NCBI GenBank assembly: GCA_021838065.1
Contig: JAKCEJ010000037.1
Span: forward strand, 1 to 13,527
Origin: Pseudomonadota bacterium
Lineage (GTDB): Bacteria > Pseudomonadota > Gammaproteobacteria > Steroidobacterales > Steroidobacteraceae
DNA: 13,527 nt
Direction: 5' to 3'
A model generated the notes under the pieces. The model made no database searches and was not told where the DNA came from. It saw only the letters and a list, made by a program, of their open reading frames with translations. A program made the position numbers and the translations under genes. Below, one piece after another: positions 1-5,825 of the stretch (its first letter is position 1; every line of letters begins with the position of its first letter).

Positions 1-343
1 CACGCTCGATCGTGCCACGGAACCGCATGCGGTCGAACGGCTTGAGCAGGTAGTCGAGCGCGGCCACCTCGAACGCCTCGAGCGCATACTGCTCATAGGC
101 GGTCACGAAGACGATCAGCGGCAACATGGACTCCCCCAGCGCGCGCGCGAGCATCATGCCGTCCATGGTTCCCATGCTGATGTCGAGAAAGAGCACGTCC
201 GGCGGACCCGAGCGGATTGCCTCCAAAGCGTCATCGCCGCCGCCGTACTCCCCGATGATCTGCAGGTCCGGCTCCTGTCCGCAGCACTCGCGCAACACGC
301 GAAGGCCATCCGCCTCATCATCAACCAGCATCACGTTGAGCAT
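1..343 (-). CDS. LytTR-type response regulator, receiver domain (3' part cut by window edge)
   Basis: This is the N-terminal receiver domain of a response regulator, read on the minus strand from ATG at 343 and running off the left edge after about 114 codons. The receiver signature is complete: acidic pair D8/D9, phospho-acceptor D54 in the strand VLFLDISMG, T81 in FVTAYEQYALEAF, and K101 in DYLLKPFDR. The AFEVAALDYLLKPF pattern is typical of receivers joined to a LytTR DNA-binding domain (AlgR/BtsR/LytR type), but the effector domain itself lies outside the window, so that part is inference. The start codon overlaps the end of the sensor kinase gene by 23 bases, which implies translational coupling and a cognate pair. 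Confidence 0.9.
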   Translation of the reverse strand, partial: MLNVMLVDDEADGLRVLRECCGQEPDLQIIGEYGGGDDALEAIRSGPPDVLFLDISMGTMDGMMLARALGESMLPLIVFVTAYEQYALEAFEVAALDYLLKPFDRMRFRGTIER

Positions 344-1466
344 CACTTCCTCCCGCTCGCGCCGCCGGCGCACCCACGTCAAAGAGCAACGGCAGGCGGA
401 TTTCCGCAACCCATTGCCCGGCATCCCCCGCAGCCGCACGCAGGCTCGCCCGCTCCTCAAAGTGGATCGCGAGCCGATCGCGCACGTTATTCAGTCCAAT
501 CCCGCTCTTGCGCGGGCGCGCCTCACTGCCGGTCGTGTTCACGACACGCAGCATCAGCTCCTCGTCCGAGGCGCTCGCCTGCACCGTGATCGTCACGGCC
601 GCCCGATGTCCGGAAAGGCCGTGCACGACGGCGTTCTCCACCAGAGGCTGCAGGATCAGGGTCGGCACCCACACCGCAGAGAGTCCCGTCGGATCCGGCG
701 CCACCACCTCGAGTCGGTCGGCGAAGCGCTTCTGCTGCAGCTCAAGATAGAGTCGGGCGAAGCGGACCTCCTCGCTGAGACGCCAGAATTCCCGCTCGCT
801 CGCGTTGAGCAGCCGGCGCAGCAGCTCACCGAGACGCACCACGAGCGCGCGCGCCGCGCCCGGGTCCCACTCGATCTGTCCCTGGATCGTATGCAGCAGA
901 TTGAACAGCGAGTGCGGCGAGAGCTGCATCCGCAGCGAGGCGAGGCGGGCCGTGGCGAATGCGCGCTCGAGCGCTGCCGAGTGGGTTTCCTCGTCCCGCA
1001 GGGTGCGGTACAGCTCAAACCCCGTGACCAGCGCAATCGCGAAGGCATAGTGGAGCAGGAACTTCATGACGCTCGAGAGCCAGATCGGAGCCTCGATGGC
1101 CGCCGCCTGGGACAACGAGCGGACCGAGACCTGCGGCGCGGCCGCGTAATCCCCTGCCGCGATGTCTCCCAGCACCAGACATGGGATGGCGAGGGCGGAG
1201 AAGGCGATGCCGAGCAGTGCCTGCAGCGGGATACGGCGCGCGAAAGGCTGCCATCCGAGGCGAGTGGATACCCACACGCAGCCGATCAACACCGGATAGA
1301 GGAACAGGTGCTGCAGCAGCTGCGCCCGCGACGGCGCGAAGACCTGCGAAAAATGCAGTGCCGTGAGCGCGGTCTGCGCGCTGTTCGCGCCCAGTACATC
1401 GCAGAGCGCGACATAGGCCCAGAACACGGTCACGATGAAAAACGGCACGTGGAAGCGGGAATTCAC
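321..1466 (-). CDS. LytS/AlgZ-type sensor histidine kinase
   Basis: This is a membrane sensor kinase of the His_kinase (LytS/YehU/AlgZ) family, 381 aa from a GTG start with GGAG ten bases upstream. The N-terminal part has about four hydrophobic segments (near residues 7-25, 50-68, 80-102 and 130-150) and no recognisable extracellular sensor domain. A short linker leads to the phospho-acceptor motif MQLSPHSLFNLLHTI, with H185. The family normally has PHFLFN, so the Ser after His is a small deviation. The N box is LILQPLVENAVVHGL (N278) and the G box is GIGLNNVRDRL (322-332). The gene overlaps the response regulator by 23 bases, so the two form one operon. The signal it senses cannot be read from the sequence. 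Confidence 0.9.
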   Translation of the reverse strand: MNSRFHVPFFIVTVFWAYVALCDVLGANSAQTALTALHFSQVFAPSRAQLLQHLFLYPVLIGCVWVSTRLGWQPFARRIPLQALLGIAFSALAIPCLVLGDIAAGDYAAAPQVSVRSLSQAAAIEAPIWLSSVMKFLLHYAFAIALVTGFELYRTLRDEETHSAALERAFATARLASLRMQLSPHSLFNLLHTIQGQIEWDPGAARALVVRLGELLRRLLNASEREFWRLSEEVRFARLYLELQQKRFADRLEVVAPDPTGLSAVWVPTLILQPLVENAVVHGLSGHRAAVTITVQASASDEELMLRVVNTTGSEARPRKSGIGLNNVRDRLAIHFEERASLRAAAGDAGQWVAEIRLPLLFDVGAPAARAGGSDAQRDAG

Positions 1467-1539
1467 GTCACATGGTCTCCGCCGGACGGTGAATTGCTGA
1501 CGTCCCCGCGGTGTCCCTGAGGAACCCGCGCCCCCTCTG

Positions 1540-1722
1540 TCACGCGCTCAGAATACGCCCGTGCCGCTCTTGCAGCCACCCGCCTGGGACGAACTCGTTG
1601 GAAACAGGGACGAACTCGTTGTTATCCACTTCCCCTTCTGGTTTGTCACAGTGTCTCATACCCCAATGGTCCCGGATGTCATCCAACCCGTCAGCGAGCG
1701 CCCCGGTCACATATTGATACAT
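1540..1722 (-). other. Possible small reading frame with tandem NEFVP heptads (doubtful)
   Basis: An open frame of 60 codons runs from ATG at 1722, beginning MYQYVTGALADGLDDIRDHW and containing NEFVPVS followed by NEFVPGG near residues 35-48. I know of no family like it. There is no purine-rich ribosome binding site before the ATG (the upstream minus-strand bases are pyrimidine-rich), and third-position GC is lower than in neighbouring genes. It may simply be the translation of a regulatory repeat, or a remnant of older coding DNA. It is listed because the heptad repeat is unusual and because a peptide-modifying enzyme is encoded next door. Confidence 0.15.
1586..1621. promoter_or_regulatory. 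Tandem 15-bp direct repeat, possible LytTR operator
   Basis: GGGACGAACTCGTTG occurs twice, at 1586-1600 and 1607-1621, giving an exact 21-bp period with a 6-bp spacer. Two direct repeats on one face of the helix about 21 bp apart is the geometry known for LytTR-domain binding sites (AgrA, BtsR and YpdB type). The site lies about 120 bp upstream of the kinase start, where autoregulation would be expected. In minus-strand translation the same repeat reads as two NEFVP heptads (NEFVPVS, NEFVPGG), so a peptide with repeated units is an alternative reading. The repeat is certain; its function is inference. Confidence 0.5.
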
Positions 1723-1869
1723 AGGGAAGGTTGGGGAACTCGTGGGCGCCGCTGCGGTGGAGGTCAAATTCCCGCGCACGCCTGCCGGGCAACCCTCCGT
1801 CCCACGCGAATCAGGACCACGGCCGCTCATCGCCAACCGCATCGGCGCACAGGCGGGCGCGCCGCCTCG

Positions 1870-1898
1870 GCGAGCCGCTCGGGACGCGAGCGGCTCGC
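1870..1898. repeat. Perfect 11-bp inverted repeat (GC-rich stem-loop)
   Basis: GCGAGCCGCTC and its exact reverse complement GAGCGGCTCGC flank a 7-base loop. No T-run follows on either strand, so it is not a canonical intrinsic terminator. It lies about 220 bases upstream of the methyltransferase start and about 400 bases upstream of the kinase start. It could be an insulator between divergent transcripts, a structured leader element or a protein-binding site. Confidence 0.6.
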
Positions 1899-2114
1899 AT
1901 CGCCTCCCTTGGCGTCGGTGCGCACGACCTGCGCCACAGTGCCGGCCTTATGGTCAAGACCACGCATTGGTCCGTTCACGCGGCTCGCAGTGCGCCACGG
2001 CATGCGGCGGATCTGGAACGCCGCGGCCGGCCACCCGCGCGCGGCGCGCCAGCCGCACCCTTTCCGAGTCCTACTGAATCGTATACGCGACACGTTGTCA
2101 CAGAGGAGGCTGCG

Positions 2115-3023
2115 ATGAGCGGAAAATTGACGGTGGTGGGCACGGGCATCACGGCGATCAGCCAAATCACCCGCGAAGCCGAATATTGCCTCGGCACCGC
2201 GGAGAAGGTGTTCTATCTGGTGACCGACCCGCATACCGAGGCATACATCAAACAGCTCAACGCCTCGGCGGAGTGTCTCAGACATCATTACGAGGCCGGC
2301 TCCGGCAAGCCTCGTCTCTGGGCCTATCAGGACATGGTCGAGTCCATTCTGAAGCCCGTACGCCAGGGCCTGAGCGTCTGCGCTGCGTTTTACGGCCATC
2401 CCGGCGTGTTCGTGTTTCCGTCCCATGAGGCCATCGTGCAGGCGCGCGAGGAAGGTCACGAGGCCAAGATGCTGCCCGGCATCTCCGCCGAAGACATGAT
2501 GTTCGCCGACCTCGGGTTCGATCCGGCGCTGCCAGGTCTGCAGACCTACGAAGCGACCGGATTCGTCCTGCTGAGGCCCCGCATCGACCCGCGAATTCCC
2601 CTCGTCCTGTGGCAGATCGGCGTGGTCGGGCTGCTCACTCCGGAGGCCACTCCGTCACGGCGGAACCTTGAGGTCCTGGTCAATGCGCTGCTGCACGCCT
2701 ACCCGAGCGAGCACGGGGTGATCGTGTACCAGGCCTCCGCGTATGAAAACGTCGCGCCGGTTCTGCACCAGTGTCCGCTCGGCGATTTACCCAGCCAGGA
2801 AATCAACGCGTTGAGCACTCTCTACATCCCGCCGTCCACGCACGCGCAGCCCGACCCCACGCGGGCCGAGGATCTCGGCATCAGGCTGGGCGATCTGTCC
2901 ATCTCACAGCGCAAAGGCGCTTCCCGCGTCCCGGGGCGGGCCTATGGCATCACCCACCCCGAGAAGCCCGGATGGGTCACGGCGTCTGCGCCGCGCCGGG
3001 ACGAATCGCCGGTGCAAGTCTAG
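2115..3023 (+). CDS. Borosin-type peptide backbone alpha-N-methyltransferase (split, SonM-like)
   Basis: This SAM-dependent methyltransferase of the tetrapyrrole-methylase fold has 302 aa. The start is set by GAGGAGG five bases before ATG 2115; the frame stays open upstream, but that DNA does not look coding. Features in order: the glycine-rich SAM loop VVGTGIT (7-13); Y59, R67 and Y71, which align with the catalytic Tyr/Arg/Tyr I recall for Shewanella SonM; FYGHPGVFVFPSH (92-104); GISAEDMMFADLG (122-134); LVLWQIG (163-169); and STLYIPP (234-240). This series is characteristic of borosin enzymes (OphMA, SonM), which methylate backbone amides of a RiPP precursor, rather than of cobalamin or siroheme methylases. 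The tail (about 255-302) is polar and has no hydrophobic core peptide, so the substrate should be a separate peptide. The 48-aa frame downstream is the best candidate. Confidence 0.82.
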   Translation: MSGKLTVVGTGITAISQITREAEYCLGTAEKVFYLVTDPHTEAYIKQLNASAECLRHHYEAGSGKPRLWAYQDMVESILKPVRQGLSVCAAFYGHPGVFVFPSHEAIVQAREEGHEAKMLPGISAEDMMFADLGFDPALPGLQTYEATGFVLLRPRIDPRIPLVLWQIGVVGLLTPEATPSRRNLEVLVNALLHAYPSEHGVIVYQASAYENVAPVLHQCPLGDLPSQEINALSTLYIPPSTHAQPDPTRAEDLGIRLGDLSISQRKGASRVPGRAYGITHPEKPGWVTASAPRRDESPVQV

Positions 3024-3026
3024 CGG

Positions 3027-3039
3027 GGGCGCCGCGCCC
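3027..3039 (+). repeat. Short GC hairpin after the methyltransferase stop codon
   Basis: GGGCG-CCG-CGCCC forms a 5-bp stem with a 3-base loop immediately after the TAG at 3021-3023. No T-run follows. It could slow or partly stop transcription, or protect the 3' end of a processed message, before the small peptide gene. The call is weak because such short GC stems are common in high-GC DNA. Confidence 0.25.
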
Positions 3040-3145
3040 GCCCAGCGGATGACCCGCATCCACAGCGACAGAAGGTGTGTCCCGACTCATCTCGGATTAG
3101 TCCCCCATTGCCGATCCGTGACATGACATCAAGGAGATTCCGATC

Positions 3146-3292
3146 ATGAATCCAAGACTAACAATCCAAGGCATCGCCATCGGCAGTTGCGGACGTGTTC
3201 TGCACCCCACGGCCGAGCGCCGCGGCATCGTGCGTGCGAGCGACACGACACTCTGGCCTGAGACTGCGATCAGCATCACGATCGTTCTGTAG
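3146..3292 (+). CDS. Small peptide, candidate borosin precursor (48 aa)
   Basis: The peptide starts MNPRLTIQGIAIGSCGRV and ends PETAISITIVL. Translation signals are strong: AAGGAG at 3131-3136, nine bases before the ATG. After the first few codons the third positions are GC-rich like those of real genes here, and the frame closes with TAG at 3290-3292. It is co-oriented with the methyltransferase and begins 122 bases after its stop. Split bacterial borosins carry the substrate as a separate small protein whose C-terminal residues are methylated. The beta-branched tail ISITIVL fits as a core, but I do not see the helical binding domain of SonA, and 48 aa is short. The sequence supports an expressed small protein; its role as precursor is inference. 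I recognise no other family. Confidence 0.55.
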   Translation: MNPRLTIQGIAIGSCGRVLHPTAERRGIVRASDTTLWPETAISITIVL

Positions 3293-3540
3293 CCCAAGGC
3301 GAACACGGCGCGTGCGCGAGGCAGGGGTGGCCGGGCGATCGGCAGTCCCCTGATCGATCCGGATCGGCGGCACAGGATTTGAAGTCAAGGCAGACCTCGC
3401 TCGATCTGCCGTCCCCACGCCGCGCACGCGCCGTGGCCGCTGGGCTTGAGCACCCGGGCGTCACCGCGCGGCGGGCCCTGCTGCGATGCGCCCGGCTTCG
3501 CCCCTCGCAGTGTTCGGGTCGTGAGGCATCACGCCAGGCC
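3293..3540. other. Convergent intergenic region
   Basis: About 250 bases lie between the small peptide and the end of the Rieske oxygenase gene. I see no gene with a ribosome binding site here and no intrinsic terminator with a T-run. The only notable structure is AGGCAGACCTCGCTC at 3388-3402, an exact copy of 15 bases inside the 3' part of the oxygenase gene at 3638-3652. Confidence 0.5.
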
Positions 3541-3652
3541 TCATCGACCGCGGTGCCCGAAGCTCCAGCCTCTGCCCGGAGCCCGCGGCTCCCGGCTCTG
3601 CGGAATGAGGGAATGCATCCGGCGCGCAAAGCTGCGCAGGCAGACCTCGCTC
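3388..3652. repeat. 15-bp direct repeat pair at the Rieske gene 3' end
   Basis: AGGCAGACCTCGCTC occurs at 3388-3402 and 3638-3652, in the same orientation and 250 bases apart. In the oxygenase the inner copy encodes SEVCL (residues 359-363); the outer copy, in another frame, also reads SEVCL. This may mark a local duplication or a past deletion/insertion event at the 3' end of the gene, or it may be chance. Confidence 0.35.
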
Positions 3653-4725
3653 TGTCCCAGAGGGCCCACCGTATAGCTTTGCGAGCCCATGCCGGCCTGC
3701 ACTCTCGCGATCAGCACGGTGTCTTCCCGATTGACCTGCCGGTTGATCCGCCAGTTGAGGTAGCGCGCGGCGCGCATCTCGCGCCGATCGTCGGGATGCA
3801 CGTAGGCAATCTCGCGGATCAGGGTCTCGGTCGGGGAGATCGGCAGGAACTGCATGAAGTCGACCTGGTCGGGGTAGATGTCGAACGCGACGTTCGGCCA
3901 GAGCTTGAAGTAGACCCACACACGCTGCCGGTCCGGTGGCAGATGGTCCACCTGCGGCAGCAGCCGCTGATAGAGCGCCTCCGACCACTGGCGCGAAGGC
4001 ATCTCGCTGAGCCGCCCCCACATCCTGTCGATCCACGGCCTCGCCTCGATGCCGTACGTCTCACCGAACAGGCGCGTGAGTCCCGGATGCGCCACGGGAA
4101 TGTGCAGCCCGTCGGAATAGTTGTCCGCGATGTTCTTCCAGTTCACGCTGCGCGGGCGAAGCGTCACCCTGCCCTGCGGCACGAGCGCCTCGAAGCGATA
4201 GGCATTGAGCTCATCGAGATAGGGCGCAGCCATTTCACGCACGCTCGGCAGGCCGGGCGCGAAACGCACAAAGATGAATCCCAGGAAGATCTCCTGCTCG
4301 AGGGGGGCGAGTCCGTGCAGCGTCCGATCAAGCCCTTGGAAGGCCTCGCGCTGCGGCAAGCCAATCAGGCGGCCGTCCGTTGCGTAGGTCCAGGCGTGAT
4401 ACGGACAGGTGATGCGCCGTCCGCAGTGCCCCTTCGGACCATCCAGTAGACGCGCGGCGCGGTGACGGCAGACGTTGTAGAAGCTGCGCACCTGTTCGTC
4501 CTCGCCGCGCACCACGATGACGCTCTCGCCGAGAAACTCGAAGGTGTGATAATCGCCGCGTTGCGGCACGTCGTTGACGTGGCACACGAGCTGCCAGCTG
4601 CTGCGGAAGATGCGCTCCTGCTCGAGTTCGAAGAACTCCGGGTCACGATAGATCCACGCGGGCAGACTGACCGAACTTTCATCGACTGCAGGAACGCTGT
4701 CGATCGCGGATGCGCTCACGGCCAC
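3541..4725 (-). CDS. Rieske-type ring-hydroxylating / N-demethylating oxygenase, alpha subunit
   Basis: This is a Rieske non-heme iron oxygenase, 394 aa from a GTG start (a second GTG two codons later is possible). The [2Fe-2S] Rieske motif is complete: C86-R-H88 and C107-P-Y-H110. The catalytic domain has NIADNYSDGLHIPVAH, with H208 and H213 as iron ligands and D201 as the bridging acid, and a likely third ligand at D335 in NREDTVLIARVQAGM. Such enzymes insert oxygen or remove N-methyl groups. The family includes glycine-betaine (GbcA), stachydrine and carnitine oxygenases, and this protein resembles that amine-oxidising branch more than arene dioxygenases. No reductase partner lies in the window, so electrons must come from elsewhere. 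The neighbouring DDAH and amino acid transporter suggest a methylated amino acid or guanidino substrate. The substrate is not readable from the sequence. Confidence 0.9.
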   Translation of the reverse strand: MAVSASAIDSVPAVDESSVSLPAWIYRDPEFFELEQERIFRSSWQLVCHVNDVPQRGDYHTFEFLGESVIVVRGEDEQVRSFYNVCRHRAARLLDGPKGHCGRRITCPYHAWTYATDGRLIGLPQREAFQGLDRTLHGLAPLEQEIFLGFIFVRFAPGLPSVREMAAPYLDELNAYRFEALVPQGRVTLRPRSVNWKNIADNYSDGLHIPVAHPGLTRLFGETYGIEARPWIDRMWGRLSEMPSRQWSEALYQRLLPQVDHLPPDRQRVWVYFKLWPNVAFDIYPDQVDFMQFLPISPTETLIREIAYVHPDDRREMRAARYLNWRINRQVNREDTVLIARVQAGMGSQSYTVGPLGQSEVCLRSFARRMHSLIPQSREPRAPGRGWSFGHRGR

Positions 4726-4748
4726 ACTCTATTGAGGGGTGTTGAAGC

Positions 4749-4778
4749 ACTCTACAGCGGCAAATTGCGCGGGGTCAA
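4749..4778 (-). promoter_or_regulatory. Sigma70-like promoter for the Rieske oxygenase
   Basis: On the minus strand, TTGACC (4778-4773), an 18-base spacer and TAGAGT (4754-4749) make a plausible -35/-10 pair. Transcription would begin near 4742, leaving a leader of about 17 bases before the GTG at 4725. The oxygenase would then be expressed independently of the DDAH gene 246 bases upstream. Each hexamer has good but imperfect agreement with consensus. Confidence 0.4.
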
Positions 4779-4971
4779 GCGCCGAGCTGCTCCCCGCCAA
4801 GACGTTCCCGGTTCTCGGTTGCTCGCGCGAGCGCAACAGCGCGGCCTCATTCCGTCCCGTCTCTGCGTGGCGCGAAACGTGTCTGGGTCAACCGCTGCCA
4901 AGGGTCACCGCGACTGAGCACATCGGCGCGGCATCGCTGCGCCGTGTCAGGGCGCGCCGCCGCGTGGCGCG

Positions 4972-5778
4972 CTACGCCGTCACGGAGAAGATCACACTGC
5001 AGCACGTGACAGCGCCTTCCGCCTTCTCCACCTCGGACATCTCGACGGTGCGCAGATTGATTCCGTGACTTCGCAACCGCTCGGCTGTGGCCGCGTTCGA
5101 GGTGGAATAGATGACGCTCTGCTCAATCAGAATGGCGTTGGCGGCAAGCGGCTCCGCCTCGTCCACTTCCACGACGTCCGCGCCGGCAAAGTGCCTTCGG
5201 TCCACCCAGCGGGGATTGATGAGCAGCGTAGTCGGTCCCACCCGCGTCACCGCGCTCTTGAGGTGCAGGCAGCCGCGCACCTGCACCGGCTCTACTGCAT
5301 ATCCGAGCGGGGTCAGCAGCAAACGCAGCTGCTCGATGCCGGCGCGATTGCTGCGGCTCGACACCCCGACGTACAGCTTTCGATCGACGCAGAGCACATC
5401 GCCGCCGTCGAGCGTTCCAGGGGCTTCGATCCGGGCGAGCGGCCGGAACGCGCCGAGCGCACCAGCGATCGTTGCCGTCTCGGGGCGTCTTGACTCGGCG
5501 CCCGGGCGAGTGATGACCGCAAGTTCATCGAGTACGAGAGCCGTGTCTTCCACGAACACCGAGTCGGCAAGCTCAGGCTCCTCAGCGAGCCTCTGCACGC
5601 GGCAGCCAAGCCCGCGCAGCGCCTCCTCGTAGGCCTCGTGCTGCGAGCGGGCAAGGGCAATATCGATCGAGCAGCGCGGCAGATGCGTCAACTCGCAGCG
5701 TTCCATGGCGGAGCTGACTTGGCGGGTCAGGGCGACACGCGCGTGCGCCGGCATGGGAGTCATGGCCACCTTGGGCAT
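4972..5778 (-). CDS. Dimethylarginine dimethylaminohydrolase (DDAH) family guanidino hydrolase
   Basis: This is an amidinotransferase-fold hydrolase of 268 aa, a normal length for bacterial DDAH. Such enzymes convert N-omega-methylated arginine to citrulline and a methylamine through a covalent thiouronium intermediate. Landmarks are ALTRQVSSAMERCELTHL (16-33), the FVED substrate-binding motif (75-78), LDGGD (123-127), catalytic H172 in GCLHLKSAV, and the C-terminal nucleophile region AVTCCSVIF, in which one of C259/C260 is the catalytic cysteine. All catalytic elements are present. M6 or M9 are alternative starts; AAGGTGG precedes M6. The gene is divergent from an AdiC-like transporter 47 bases away and upstream of the Rieske oxygenase. 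Related arginine deiminases are the main alternative, but the overall pattern is DDAH. Confidence 0.88.
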   Translation of the reverse strand: MPKVAMTPMPAHARVALTRQVSSAMERCELTHLPRCSIDIALARSQHEAYEEALRGLGCRVQRLAEEPELADSVFVEDTALVLDELAVITRPGAESRRPETATIAGALGAFRPLARIEAPGTLDGGDVLCVDRKLYVGVSSRSNRAGIEQLRLLLTPLGYAVEPVQVRGCLHLKSAVTRVGPTTLLINPRWVDRRHFAGADVVEVDEAEPLAANAILIEQSVIYSTSNAATAERLRSHGINLRTVEMSEVEKAEGAVTCCSVIFSVTA

Positions 5779-5825
5779 GAACTTTACTCTGGCCCCGGAG
5801 ATTCTGGTAGCGTGAGCGCCCTTGC

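Larger units (their letters stand above)
1467..2114. other. Divergent intergenic region between sensor kinase and borosin methyltransferase
   Basis: These 648 bases separate two divergent genes. The part from about 1560 to 1740 is less GC-rich than its surroundings and contains a 15-bp direct repeat (1586-1621). The part from 1860 to 1900 holds a perfect GC-rich hairpin. A near-palindrome TGGTC-AA-GACCA lies at 1951-1962. Possible coding stretches on both strands lack ribosome binding sites and family resemblance. A weak -10-like TATACG at 2079-2084 precedes the methyltransferase, but no convincing -35 box goes with it. Confidence 0.6.

Noticed and set aside
126..1520. Long plus-strand open frame of 464 codons
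   Set aside because: It lies opposite the sensor kinase and response regulator, which have full motif sets; the plus-strand product is Arg-rich with no domain pattern, typical of antisense shadows in high-GC DNA.
1951..1962. Near-palindrome TGGTC-AA-GACCA as an operator
   Set aside because: Single short copy with a small centre; too easily formed by chance to list as a feature of its own.
1731..2114. Upstream in-frame extension of the methyltransferase
   Set aside because: The strong ribosome binding site GAGGAGG fixes the start at 2115 and the protein begins with the SAM-binding strand there; the extension is Arg/Ala-rich and has no family resemblance.
1827..2459. Minus-strand frame opposite the methyltransferase 5' part
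   Set aside because: Antisense shadow over a well-identified gene, with no motif or ribosome binding site.
3379..4449. Plus-strand frame of 356 codons across the Rieske gene
   Set aside because: The Rieske protein on the other strand has intact iron-sulfur and iron ligands; the plus-strand frame shows only His/Arg-rich shadow composition.
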